From: Streptomyces sp. B93
GTDB taxonomy: Bacteria > Actinomycetota > Actinomycetes > Streptomycetales > Streptomycetaceae
NCBI RefSeq assembly: GCF_018070565.1
Contig: NZ_JAGPXL010000007.1
Location: forward strand, 1-64,000
Direction: 5' to 3'
Length of the DNA stretch: 64,000 nt
The notes beneath the pieces were generated by a model. That model was not told the origin of the DNA, did no database searches, and saw nothing but the letters and a program-made list of their open reading frames with translations. Positions 1 through 8,420 of the stretch are shown in pieces. How positions within the stretch are numbered: position 1 is the first letter of the stretch; each line of letters opens with the position of its first letter. The position numbers and the translations under genes are program-made.

Positions 1-1225
1 GCTCGGCGCCCTCCTCGGCACACCCCTGGGCACGGTCGCCGTCGACGCGGACAACAGGGTTCTCCTGAGCACCGGTTCCGCCTCCCGGGCCGCCGACGAG
101 CTGGCCGCGCTCAGCCTGACCTCGCCGGCGGGCAGCGTCGTCACACTGGAGGGGGGCGACCTGAGCGCCGTACGCATTCCCAGCCCCGGCCTGAGCATCG
201 ACCGCGGACCCGGCCAGAACACGGTCGAACCGGCCGCCGTCATCCTCTCGATCGACACCTCGGTGGACGACGCGACCACGGCTACGCTGATCAAGCGTCA
301 ACTCGCCCTGGTTGGCGCCGCGTTACTGGCCCTGCTGGGCCTGTCCGTCGTCGTGCTGCGGCTCGGGATGCTCCCGCTGGTCCGCATGGCCCGCAGCGCC
401 GACGCCATCGCCGCGGGCTCCCTGACCGAACGCCTTCCCACGCACCGCAACGGCAGCGAAGCCGACCTGCTCGCCAAGGCCGTGAACCGGGCCTTCGACG
501 CCCAGGCCCGCGCGGAAGCGACCGTCCGCTCCCTGGCCGCCGACACCTCCCACGAACTGCGCACCCCCCTGTCCACGATCTCCGGCTGGCTCGACCTGCA
601 CCGCCAGGGCGGCCTCTCCGGCCCCGGCCTGGAGACCGCGCTCGAGCACATCGAGAACGAGGTGGGACGCATGCGCCTGCTCGTGGAGGACCTCGCGCTG
701 CTCGCCCGCCTGGACGCGGGCCGCCCCGTCGAACAGGACAACGTCGACCTCACCACCCTGGCCACCAGCGTCGTCGAGGACGCCCAGATCATCTACCCCC
801 AACGCGACATCACCCTGGCACCCGCACCCCCCGCCATCGTCACCGGGGACGCCAACCGCCTCCAACAGGTCCTGCGCAACCTCGTCGGCAACGCCGTCCA
901 GCACACCCCCACCCAGACCTCCGTACGCGTCGAGGTCACCCTCGACCGTGAGCATGTGCAGCTGAGCGTCATCGACAACGGCCCCGGCATCTCCCCCGAA
1001 GACCTGCCCCGCGTCTTCGAACGGTTCTGGCGCGCCGAGGCCAGCCGCAGCCGCACCTACGGCGGCTCCGGCCTCGGCCTGGCCATCGTCGAGGCCATCG
1101 TCCACGCCCACCACGGGCAGGTGACCGTCCGGTCGGACCTGGGCGTCGGCACCACGGTCGTCATCCGGCTCCCCGTGGCGATCGCCCGCACTAGCCCGTA
1201 CGGCGCTCAGTCACCGCCGGACTGA
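1..1225 (+). CDS. Two-component sensor histidine kinase, 5' end outside the window
   Basis: Membrane sensor kinase that would autophosphorylate and pass phosphate to a response regulator, presumably encoded just upstream and out of view. The open frame runs from base 2 without a stop, so an internal ATG at 263 is not the true start. An extracytoplasmic part is followed by a membrane helix (about bases 300-365), a HAMP linker, the H-box SHELRTP with the phospho-accepting His codon at 551-553, an N-box (LRNLVGNAVQHTP) and the ATP-binding glycine motifs DNGPGI and GGSGLGLAI. It is an OmpR-family type (HisKA plus HATPase_c). The signal sensed cannot be read from this part. The domain call is firm; the partner is inferred. 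Confidence 0.93.
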   Translation, partial: LGALLGTPLGTVAVDADNRVLLSTGSASRAADELAALSLTSPAGSVVTLEGGDLSAVRIPSPGLSIDRGPGQNTVEPAAVILSIDTSVDDATTATLIKRQLALVGAALLALLGLSVVVLRLGMLPLVRMARSADAIAAGSLTERLPTHRNGSEADLLAKAVNRAFDAQARAEATVRSLAADTSHELRTPLSTISGWLDLHRQGGLSGPGLETALEHIENEVGRMRLLVEDLALLARLDAGRPVEQDNVDLTTLATSVVEDAQIIYPQRDITLAPAPPAIVTGDANRLQQVLRNLVGNAVQHTPTQTSVRVEVTLDREHVQLSVIDNGPGISPEDLPRVFERFWRAEASRSRTYGGSGLGLAIVEAIVHAHHGQVTVRSDLGVGTTVVIRLPVAIARTSPYGAQSPPD

Positions 1226-1308
1226 TCCGCCGCCCCCTCACCACAACCCGTCGTGTGCCGCGGTCCCAGCGCGAGGGCCGCGGCCCTCACCCCTATCCGG
1301 AGGATGTC

Positions 1309-3201
1309 GTGTACGAGGATGTCATGTACGAGGTACGGAAACTGATCGAGAACCGTCCGCAGTCGGTCGCCCGTCTCTTCCTGGAACGCGTGGCGGGCAC
1401 ACCGGACGCCGAGGCCTACCGCTACCCGGTGCCCGCAGCGTCCGGCGAAGGCCCCGACGACTGGCGGTCGTTGACCTGGGCGGGGGCCGCCGAACGGGTC
1501 TTCGACATCGCGGCCGGTCTGATCGAGCTGGGGGTACGGCCCGAGGAACGGGTGGCGCTGGCGTCCTCGACGCGGATCGAGTGGATCCTCGCCGACCTCG
1601 GCATCATGTGCGCGGGCGCGGCGACCACCACGGTCTACCCGCAGACCAACGCGGACGAATCGGCGTACATCCTGTCGGACTCCGGGAGCCGGGTGCTCAT
1701 CGCGGAGAACGCCGCACAGGTGGCCAAGGCGGTCGAGAAGCGCGCCGGGCTGCCCGAACTCGCCCGTGTCGTCGTCATCGACCCTGCGGGCTCCGGCACG
1801 GGCGAGGACTGGGTCATCGGCCTGACCGAACTGGAGGCCCTGGGCAGGGAACGCCGGAGGCGTGACCCGCGGCTGATCGACGACCGGGTCGGCGCGATCA
1901 CCAAGGACCAGCTGGCGACCCTCATCTACACCTCCGGCACCACCGGCCGTCCCAAGGGTGTCCGGCTGCCGCACGACAACTGGTCGTACATCGCGAAGGC
2001 GACCGCCGCGACGGGGCTGATCCTCGCGACCGACGTGGAGTACCTGTGGCTGCCGCTCTCCCATGTCTTCGGCAAGGCGCTGACCTCCACCCACATCGAG
2101 GTCGGCCATGTCGTCGCCGTCGACGGCCGCGCCGAGAGGATCACCGAGAACCTTCCGGTCGTACGGCCGACGTACATGGCGGCCGTGCCGCGCGTCTTCG
2201 AGAAGGTCTACAACGGCGTCGCCGCCCGGGCGCGGGCCTCCGGCGCCGCGAAGTACGCGGTCTTCCGGTGGGCGGCCCGAGTGGGACGCGAGTACGCCCG
2301 GACCCGGCAGGACGGCCTCCGCCGCACCGGCACGGCATCCGTGCCGTTCTCCCTGTCCGCCGCACACCGGGTCGCGGACGCCCTGGTGTTCGCCAGGATC
2401 CGCGAGGCGTTCGGTGGCCGGTTGCGCATCTGTGTGTCCGGCTCCGCGGCGCTTGCCCCGGAGATCGGCTACTTCTTCTCCGGTGCGGGCATCCACATCC
2501 TGGAGGGCTACGGGCTCACCGAGTCCTCCGCCGCGTCCTTCGTCAACCCGGGCGAGGCGTACCGCACGGGGACGGTGGGCAAGCCGCTGCCCGGCACGGA
2601 GGTCCGGATCGCCGACGACGGCGAGATCCTGCTGCGCGGCCCCGGCATCATGGAGGGCTACCACAAGCTGCCCGAGAAGACCGCCGAGGTGCTGGAGCCG
2701 GACGGCTGGTTCCACACCGGCGACATCGGCGAGCTGTCGCCCGACGGCTACCTGCGCATCACCGACCGCAAGAAGGACCTCATCAAGACCTCCGGCGGCA
2801 AGTACATCGCGCCCGCCGAGGTCGAGGGACAGTTCAAGGCGGTGTGCCCCTACGTCTCCAACATCCTCGTGCACGGCGCCGACCGGAACTTCTGCACCGC
2901 CCTGATCGCGCTCGACGAACCGTCGATCCTCCAGTGGGCGGGCGAGAACGGCCTGGAGGGCAAGTCGTACGAGGAGGTCGTCGCCGCGCCCGCCACGGTC
3001 GAACTGATCGACGGGTACGTGCGGCAGCTCAACGCCGGGTTGCAGCGCTGGCAGACCATCAAGAAGTTCCGGCTGCTGCCCCGCGACCTGGACGTGGACC
3101 GTGGTGAGATCACGCCGAGCCTGAAGCTGAAGCGGTCGGTGATCGAGGGCGCGTACGGGCATCTGATCGAGGAGATGTACGCGGGGGCGCGGGAGGCGTA
3201 G
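1309..3201 (+). CDS. AMP-dependent synthetase, long-chain acyl-CoA ligase type
   Basis: Adenylates a carboxylic acid and transfers it to CoA; by similarity the substrate is a long-chain fatty acid. About 630 aa, usual for FadD15-like ligases. The AMP-binding signature YTSGTTGRPKG is complete, and the later motifs GYGLTE, the ATPase motif around WFHTGDIG and the hinge ITDRKKDLIKTSGGKYI are all present, so it should be active. GTG at 1309 is chosen because GGAGGA lies four bases upstream; ATG at 1324 and a GTG at 1255 are in-frame alternatives. It stands alone and is convergent with the LuxR-type gene downstream. The chain-length preference cannot be read from sequence. Confidence 0.93.
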   Translation: MYEDVMYEVRKLIENRPQSVARLFLERVAGTPDAEAYRYPVPAASGEGPDDWRSLTWAGAAERVFDIAAGLIELGVRPEERVALASSTRIEWILADLGIMCAGAATTTVYPQTNADESAYILSDSGSRVLIAENAAQVAKAVEKRAGLPELARVVVIDPAGSGTGEDWVIGLTELEALGRERRRRDPRLIDDRVGAITKDQLATLIYTSGTTGRPKGVRLPHDNWSYIAKATAATGLILATDVEYLWLPLSHVFGKALTSTHIEVGHVVAVDGRAERITENLPVVRPTYMAAVPRVFEKVYNGVAARARASGAAKYAVFRWAARVGREYARTRQDGLRRTGTASVPFSLSAAHRVADALVFARIREAFGGRLRICVSGSAALAPEIGYFFSGAGIHILEGYGLTESSAASFVNPGEAYRTGTVGKPLPGTEVRIADDGEILLRGPGIMEGYHKLPEKTAEVLEPDGWFHTGDIGELSPDGYLRITDRKKDLIKTSGGKYIAPAEVEGQFKAVCPYVSNILVHGADRNFCTALIALDEPSILQWAGENGLEGKSYEEVVAAPATVELIDGYVRQLNAGLQRWQTIKKFRLLPRDLDVDRGEITPSLKLKRSVIEGAYGHLIEEMYAGAREA

Positions 3202-3212
3202 GCACGGGGGTG

Positions 3213-3250
3213 GCGGGGGACTCGCGGCGGCCGGTCGCGCAGTTCCCCGC
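3213..3250. terminator. Hairpin between convergent genes
   Basis: Arms 3213-3226 and 3236-3250 pair almost completely (one mismatch, one bulge), giving a GC-rich hairpin between two convergent stop codons. The right arm contains CGCGCAGTTCCCCGCGCC, which I recognise as part of a repeat found between many Streptomyces genes. There is no U-tract, as is usual in this genus. A role as a bidirectional terminator is inferred. Confidence 0.5.
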
Positions 3251-3291
3251 GCCCCTTGTGCGTCGGCCCGCGCCCCGTCCTTGAAAGGGCC

Positions 3292-3972
3292 TCAGGACGC
3301 TGTGCGCAGGGCGTTCGCGATGAAGCTGGTGTGGGTGATGCCGGGGACGACGAGTCCGCTCTCGTAGGCGAAGGCGATCAGGTGTCCGCGCTGGCGGATT
3401 CCCAGCTTGCTGAGCATGTGCGTGATGTGGGTCTTCACGGTGAGCGGGCTCAGGCCCAGGTCGCGGGCGATGGAGGCGCTGTCCTGACCGCTCGACAGCA
3501 TGGTGAGTATCTCGCGTTCGCGGCGGGAGAGGTCCCGGGTGAGTTCGGGTGTGACCCGTGGCTGCGCCTTGCTGACGGCCGGGGCCGTTCCCAGGGCGAC
3601 GACGAGTCCGCCCCGGCTCACGGTCTCCAGGGCCGCGATGAGCTGCGCCGCGCTGATGTCGGCGGCGACGATGCCGGTCGCGCCGGCGCGTACCTGGGCG
3701 TCGACCTCCTGCGCGTTGGGCGCGCCGAAGACGACGGTACGGGCCGCCGCGCGGACCTCGCGGATCAGGGCGGTGAACTCGTGCGGTTCCGCCGGGTGGA
3801 GGGAGTGGTCGAGCAGGACGATGTCGGCAGCCGCGCCGACGTCGAGGAGGTCCCTGAGGTCCTCGCTGTGCGCGACGGTGCCGGTGACCCTCATGGCGTC
3901 GCTCGAGTCGATCACCTTGGCGAGGGCGGCCCGTACCAGGGTCGGCCCACCAGCGACGATTACCTTCTTCAC
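3292..3972 (-). CDS. LuxR/NarL-type regulator with a degenerate receiver domain
   Basis: DNA-binding regulator of about 226 aa with an N-terminal receiver-like domain (about 1-115) and a C-terminal LuxR helix-turn-helix (LSRREREILTMLSSGQDSASIARDLGLS, then LTVKTHITHMLSKLG). The receiver keeps an Asp after the third strand (VLLDHS), but the acidic pair that normally binds Mg2+ near the N-terminus is replaced by VAGG, and the usual C-terminal Lys is missing (GIVAADIS). Classical phosphorylation is therefore doubtful. GTG at 3972 is preferred because AGGA sits seven bases upstream; GTG at 3987 is the longer option. It diverges from the thioesterase gene. No partner kinase is adjacent. Confidence 0.85.
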   Translation of the reverse strand: MKKVIVAGGPTLVRAALAKVIDSSDAMRVTGTVAHSEDLRDLLDVGAAADIVLLDHSLHPAEPHEFTALIREVRAAARTVVFGAPNAQEVDAQVRAGATGIVAADISAAQLIAALETVSRGGLVVALGTAPAVSKAQPRVTPELTRDLSRREREILTMLSSGQDSASIARDLGLSPLTVKTHITHMLSKLGIRQRGHLIAFAYESGLVVPGITHTSFIANALRTAS

Positions 3973-4028
3973 GGTCTCATCCTTCACACCGCACTTGACG
4001 GTCGGCCCGCGGTCAGCCTGAGCGTTTC

Positions 4029-4062
4029 TTGACGGTTGTGTGTTAACGCCGATAAGTTATCG
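4029..4062 (+). promoter_or_regulatory. Promoter with palindromic operator for the thioesterase-TetR pair
   Basis: TTGACG at 4029-4034 and TAAGTT at 4053-4058 form a -35/-10 pair with an 18-base spacer. The palindrome CGATAAGTTATCG (4050-4062) covers the -10. The TetR encoded second in the pair is the natural candidate to bind it. Seen: the sequences; inferred: their use. Confidence 0.5.
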
Positions 4063-4088
4063 CCACTAACCTGAATGGGGGGCAACCA

Positions 4089-4493
4089 GTGCTCACACTT
4101 GCGGCGGAAGACGTCTACGCGCTGGCGCCGTACGCCAAGACGCTCGGGGTCCAGTTCGACGAGATCACCGCCGACGGCGTGCGAGCCACGTTGGCGCACG
4201 ACCACTCCCTCTCCACGGTGGGCGGTGGCCTGCACGGCGGAGCCCTGATGGGGCTCGCCGATGTGAGTGCCGCCGTGTGCGCCGCTCTGAACGGCCCGGA
4301 CGGCGCCGCACCGGCCACCGTGGAGTCGACGACGCATTTCCTTCGCCCGGCACACACCGATGTCGTGGCGACGGCCCGGCCCTTGCGGGTGGGGCGCAAC
4401 ACCGTCATCGAGGTCGATGTGCACGACTCCCACGGGGGACTGTGCGCCCGGGTGACCCAGATGGTCACTGCCGTGAAGGCGCGGACGTCTTGA
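4089..4493 (+). CDS. PaaI-family hotdog thioesterase
   Basis: Small hotdog-fold acyl-CoA thioesterase of 134 aa, the usual size. The core signature LHGGALMGLADVSAAVCA carries the HGG loop and the acidic residue on the following helix that activates water in 4HBT/PaaI enzymes. GTG at 4089 follows a run of G residues (4077-4082). It ends 13 bases before the TetR gene, so the two are probably one transcript, and the regulator may sense the thioesterase substrate or product. The acyl substrate is unknown; nothing nearby is a phenylacetate degradation gene. Confidence 0.88.
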   Translation: MLTLAAEDVYALAPYAKTLGVQFDEITADGVRATLAHDHSLSTVGGGLHGGALMGLADVSAAVCAALNGPDGAAPATVESTTHFLRPAHTDVVATARPLRVGRNTVIEVDVHDSHGGLCARVTQMVTAVKARTS

Positions 4494-4506
4494 CGGACGG
4501 CCTTCT

Positions 4507-5193
4507 GTGACCGGCCCCAGAGCCCGCGCCGCCAAGGGCCAGGGCGGGCTGCTTCGCGAGCAACTCCTCGACATCGCGGCCCAGTTGCTGGAGAACGACG
4601 GAGCCGAGGCGGTGACGATCCGCGCGGTGGCGACGCGTGCGGGAGTAAGCCCGCCAGCCGTCTACCTCCACTTCGCGTCGAAGAGGGAACTCGTCCACGC
4701 GACCTGCCTACGGGTATGGAGTTCCCTCTTCGTCGAGTTGGAGGCGGTGTCCCGGGAAGTCCCGGACCCGGTGACGGCGCTCCATGAGACCTGCGTCGCC
4801 TACATCTCGTTCGGGCTTCGGCATCCCTCCCAGTACCGCCTGGTGATGGACGGCGAGGCCAGCGAGGCCAGCCGCCAGAACGAAGACGCCTGCTTCCGCT
4901 ACTTCCGCGACAAGGTCGACGCCTGCCGCGACGCTGGAGTACGGATCGAGAGCAGAACGGAAACCACCAGACTCCTGTGCGCCGGCGTGCACGGAGCGGT
5001 CTCCCTGCTGATCCACCAGGACCGTGAAGCCTGGCCCCCGGACCCCACCCGCTACGTCGAACAAGCGGCCTCCGCAGCCGTCCACGGCACCCTCCTCACG
5101 GCGTCTCGGGCACCCAAGCCGTCGATGACCTCCCTGACCCGGCCGCGCCGAACCTCAGCTGCCGGCAAGCGCCGGAACCCCTCCCCCGGGTAA
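4507..5193 (+). CDS. TetR-family regulator (WHG-type C-terminus)
   Basis: One-component repressor of 228 aa. The N-terminal HTH is clear (EAVTIRAVATRAGVSPPAVYLHFASKRELV). The C-terminal ligand domain resembles the WHG subgroup (HPSQYRLVMDG, then GVHGAVSLLIH). A basic, Ser/Pro-rich tail of about 25 residues follows the last helix and is probably disordered. It starts with GTG 13 bases after the thioesterase stop. Autoregulation through the palindrome at 4050-4062 is the simplest reading. Confidence 0.9.
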   Translation: MTGPRARAAKGQGGLLREQLLDIAAQLLENDGAEAVTIRAVATRAGVSPPAVYLHFASKRELVHATCLRVWSSLFVELEAVSREVPDPVTALHETCVAYISFGLRHPSQYRLVMDGEASEASRQNEDACFRYFRDKVDACRDAGVRIESRTETTRLLCAGVHGAVSLLIHQDREAWPPDPTRYVEQAASAAVHGTLLTASRAPKPSMTSLTRPRRTSAAGKRRNPSPG

Positions 5194-5207
5194 GGCGTCC
5201 GCCCGCT

Positions 5208-6248
5208 TCACCGGGGCGGTGCGGCCGTGGAGCCCCGTTGCACCAGGGTGGTGCGCAGGAGTGTTCGTTTGCGGGTGCCACCGGCGATGCGGTCCAGGAG
5301 CATGGCGGCGGCCTGGCGGCCCTTCTCCACGATCGGCTGGTGGATCGTGGAGAGGTCGGCCAGGGCGGCCACGGGGGCGTCGTCGTAGCCGATCACCGAG
5401 AGGTCGTGCGGCACCGCCATGCCCCGTTCGCGCGCGACGCGCGTCGCCGCGGCGGCGTGCACGTCGGAGAGCGCGACGACCGCCGTCACGTCCGCGTGGT
5501 CGAAGAGGGTCATCGCCGCCTGGGCGCCCGCCGCGTCGTCGATGCCCGCCGCGTCCACGATCCGCAGGTCCGACAGTTGCAGACCGGCGTCGCGCCAGGC
5601 CTTGAAATGACCGGCCAGCCGTTCTCTCGCGTTGCGCTCGGTCGCCCTGCGCGCCTCGGCCAGGCTCACCAGGCCGCCCTCGCCGTGGACGAACAGCTTG
5701 TCCACGAGGATGCCCACCCTGCGGTGACCGAGCCCCAGCAGGTGCTCCATCTGGAGCCGGGCACCACGCCGGTCGTCGATGCCGACGTACGGCAGGCCAC
5801 TGCCGCGCGGCGAGTCCACCGACACCGCCGGCATCCCCGAGGCGGCCAGCGCGTCGGCCAGCGGGTGCTCCTCGGGCATGTTGTGGAGCACGATCCCGTC
5901 GACCAAGCCGCGCAACGCCCTGGAGTTGCGCACGTCCTCACCCGCCGACAGCAGCGTCAGGGCCACGTCCTCGAGGTCGCCCACCTCCGCGATCCCCTTC
6001 ATCAGCAGGATCGTCGACGGGTCCTCCAGCGCGTCGGCCACCGAGTCCATGACCACGACACCCACCGCGCCCACGCGCCCGGAGCGCAGACTGCTGCCCA
6101 CGGCGTTGGGCCCGGCGTACCCGAGCTGGGCGGCCACGGCGTAGACATGCTCGCGCTGGGCCTGCGAGACCCGGCCCAGGTTGTTGTAGACGTACGACAC
6201 GGTCGCCTGCGAGACCCCCGCCGCACGTGCCACGTCCTTCATGGTCAC
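5208..6248 (-). CDS. LacI-family transcriptional regulator
   Basis: About 346 aa. The N-terminal LacI HTH is typical (TMKDVARAAGVSQATVSYVYNN) and is followed by the hinge and a periplasmic-binding-protein-like sensor domain ending in HQPIVEKGRQAAAMLLDRI and LVQRGST. It should bind a sugar or related small molecule. GTG at 6248 is taken; ATG at 6242 or a TTG at 6251 are possible, since GGAGGG lies 15 bases upstream of the GTG. No sugar transporter or glycosidase is adjacent. A LacI-type palindrome occurs in front of the glycosidase near 34.2 kb, but a link over that distance is speculative. Confidence 0.9.
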   Translation of the reverse strand: MTMKDVARAAGVSQATVSYVYNNLGRVSQAQREHVYAVAAQLGYAGPNAVGSSLRSGRVGAVGVVVMDSVADALEDPSTILLMKGIAEVGDLEDVALTLLSAGEDVRNSRALRGLVDGIVLHNMPEEHPLADALAASGMPAVSVDSPRGSGLPYVGIDDRRGARLQMEHLLGLGHRRVGILVDKLFVHGEGGLVSLAEARRATERNARERLAGHFKAWRDAGLQLSDLRIVDAAGIDDAAGAQAAMTLFDHADVTAVVALSDVHAAAATRVARERGMAVPHDLSVIGYDDAPVAALADLSTIHQPIVEKGRQAAAMLLDRIAGGTRKRTLLRTTLVQRGSTAAPPR

Positions 6249-6344
6249 CAACGCGCTGCCCAGCCCTCCGACGATGCCGCGGGCCTCCGCTGCCCGGCCC
6301 GGCCCCATCCTAAATTCGCCCCCGTGGCGGGCGACCCCGTCACC

Positions 6345-7223
6345 TCAGGGCTTTGCCAGGTCGCGCCCGTGGTCGGCGGCGTACGCGGCGAAGACTTCCG
6401 TCGTCGTGCCGCCGGTGTGCAGGAAACGCTCGTCGAGCAGCTCGGCGAAGTCATTCAGCGCACCGGCGAGCAGGTCACCGGCCAATCGGACGTCCGGCCG
6501 CTGGGACGCCTGGCCCCGCCGGGCGAGGGTGACGGCGAAGCCGACGGTGGACGCCAGCGACGACCGGTCCTCACCGTCGTGGAAGTAGTAGGCCTCGGCG
6601 TACTGGGTGTAGTCGATCCGGACGCGTACGACCTCGGTGGCCAGACCGTCCAGCAGCAACGCCCCCGCCGTGCAGTCGATCTGCTCCGGTGCCGGGTCCG
6701 AGTCGCGCAGCAGGGCCAGCCGGATCGCCAGGACCCTTCTGCGGGTCAGCGCCGGGTACACCTCCAGCACCCAGGAGACGGTGGCCGTCAGGAGGACGAA
6801 GCCGACCAGGGCCTCCAGCGGCGAGACCACACGAAGCCAGCCGTCGCCGGGAGCGATGTCTCCCAGCCCCAGCGTGGCCACCGTGACGAGCGACAGGTAC
6901 AGGGAGTCCAGCAGCGCGGGCTCCTGCGCCGCCTCGGAGCCGGGTGAGAAGGCGAACGCATCCGGCATGTGCGGCCAGTACACGATGGCCCAGCCGATGA
7001 CGATCGTGAAGGCCCACATGCACACCACGGTGACCATGGCGAGCGGGCCGACGAGGCCGACCACCCGCCTGCGGCTGCGGGAACGCCGCGCCAGGCGCCA
7101 CATCGCCGTCATGACGAGACGGCTCAGGCCGCCGTGGTGGGTGGGGTGCCAGAGGGTGTGGAAGAGGTCCCGCAGGGTGAGCATGACGAGCCCGGCACCG
7201 ATCGACGAGACCAACCACTCCAC
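6345..7223 (-). CDS. Two-pore-helix potassium channel-like membrane protein
   Basis: About 292 aa. An N-terminal membrane helix (WLVSSIGAGLVMLTLRDL) is followed by a second helix (LAMVTVVCMWAFTIVIGW), a pore loop with the filter-like motif TVATLGLGDIAP, and a third helix (LEALVGFVLLTATVSWVLEVY). The C-terminal 150 residues form a soluble helical region. This matches the Ion_trans_2 family. The start is GTG at 7223, with GGGAGA five bases upstream; the longer frame adds a poor N-terminus. It lies downstream of the nitroreductase gene in the same orientation, 144 bases away. K+ selectivity is inferred from the TLGLGD filter. Confidence 0.82.
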   Translation of the reverse strand: MEWLVSSIGAGLVMLTLRDLFHTLWHPTHHGGLSRLVMTAMWRLARRSRSRRRVVGLVGPLAMVTVVCMWAFTIVIGWAIVYWPHMPDAFAFSPGSEAAQEPALLDSLYLSLVTVATLGLGDIAPGDGWLRVVSPLEALVGFVLLTATVSWVLEVYPALTRRRVLAIRLALLRDSDPAPEQIDCTAGALLLDGLATEVVRVRIDYTQYAEAYYFHDGEDRSSLASTVGFAVTLARRGQASQRPDVRLAGDLLAGALNDFAELLDERFLHTGGTTTEVFAAYAADHGRDLAKP

Positions 7224-7367
7224 CGATCTCTCCCACGCCTCGCCCTCCCGACCCGAACCCCCGCGACTGAGCCTATGGCCTGACCGGCGCATCCGGCCGC
7301 AGAGGCAGGGCGTGGACGACCGTGGCGTCCACGCCTCCTCACCGGCGGTGGGTGACGACCGAACCGG

Positions 7368-8360
7368 TCACGGCAGGACCTCGAGTACGTCGGAGGCGGG
7401 GCGGCGTGGTGTGCCGGGGCCCTCGGGGCCGTATCCCAGGCGCAGGATCAGCTGGACGTGGCCCGTGCCGGACACCGGGTCGCGCAGTGCCCAGCGCAGG
7501 TCCGTCCATTCGACGGGCTGGGTGGCGATGGAGCTGGACAGGCCCTCGAGGGTGGCCAGCAGCAGGACGCGTTCCACCGCCTGACCGGCGCGGAGCCAGT
7601 CCTCCGGGTGGTCGCGGGGGGTGCTGAGCAGAGCCAGCTGGGGGTTCTGCTCGAAGTCCGCGGCGTCGCGGCCCGCCACCTCGCGGAGGCCCGCGAGATC
7701 GCGCATGGGGGACTTTCCGCCGCGTTTGCGCGGCCCGAAGGCGTAGTACGGGACTCCGTCGTCGGCGGTGTCCGCCGACGCGGCGTCGAGACGGGTCCAC
7801 CGGGCCAGGTCGGTGTCTCCGCCGGGGTCGGTCATGTTGCGTGCCTCGGACTCCCGGGCCAGTTCCAGCACCTCGTCCAGATGCCATGAGGCCGGGAAGG
7901 TCAGCGCCGCTCCCTCGGCGCGCGCGGCCTCGCCGAGGGCCTCCCGCAGGGGCTGCGGGATCTCCCTGTCGTCGAACGGGAAGCGGCTGCTGTGACGCTG
8001 CCGGATCGCCGGATACAGCGCGCCCAGGCCGCTGTCGTCGGCGGCGGCGCCGGTCAGCCGTACGCTCGCGACCAGCGCCCGGTCGGTGGGGTCCGGCAAC
8101 AGCAGGGTCTCCGGGTGCAGGCCCTCGTGGACCGCGGCGACCCTCAGGTTCAGCAGGGCGGCCCCGCAGCCGATGTGCAGGCCACGGGCGTCGGGGTCGG
8201 CGTGGGGCATGGTGCGCCCGAGGTCGGCACGGATCTCGAAGGTGCGGCTGCCGCGGTGGTAGCGGAAGCGCCAGGGCTGCGCGTTGTGCATCGACGGAGC
8301 CGCCGCCGCGGCGTCGGCGAGAGCCGTCACCTGGGCGTCGGACGGTGCTGGTCGGCTCAC
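7368..8360 (-). CDS. Acg-family FMN-binding nitroreductase-like protein
   Basis: 330 aa, similar in layout to mycobacterial Acg (Rv2032), a hypoxia-induced member of the nitroreductase fold that binds FMN but is not known to reduce nitro compounds. N-terminal APSMHNAQPWRF and GCGAALLNLRVA are the usual FMN-contact regions, and RHSSRFPF is a family hallmark. GTG at 8360 has GGGGAGG five bases upstream. It follows the HTH-PNPOx gene by 60 bases and is probably co-transcribed with it. In mycobacteria and S. coelicolor such genes belong to DosR/OsdR dormancy regulons; I could not find a convincing box here. Confidence 0.88.
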   Translation of the reverse strand: MSRPAPSDAQVTALADAAAAAPSMHNAQPWRFRYHRGSRTFEIRADLGRTMPHADPDARGLHIGCGAALLNLRVAAVHEGLHPETLLLPDPTDRALVASVRLTGAAADDSGLGALYPAIRQRHSSRFPFDDREIPQPLREALGEAARAEGAALTFPASWHLDEVLELARESEARNMTDPGGDTDLARWTRLDAASADTADDGVPYYAFGPRKRGGKSPMRDLAGLREVAGRDAADFEQNPQLALLSTPRDHPEDWLRAGQAVERVLLLATLEGLSSSIATQPVEWTDLRWALRDPVSGTGHVQLILRLGYGPEGPGTPRRPASDVLEVLP

Positions 8361-8420
8361 CGGAGCCTCCCCTCGAAGTGGTGGCGGCGGGACGGGCCCT
8401 CCTCGGTGGCCCGCGGCCGT

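Noticed and set aside
1207-3162. Very long open frame on the minus strand opposite the acyl-CoA ligase
   Set aside because: Antisense shadow caused by high GC at third positions; residue make-up is low-complexity and no ribosome site precedes it.
8361-8420. DosR/OsdR-type hypoxia box before the Acg-like gene
   Set aside because: I looked for a GGGAC/GTCCC-type inverted repeat here and in 9333-9514 and found none convincing.
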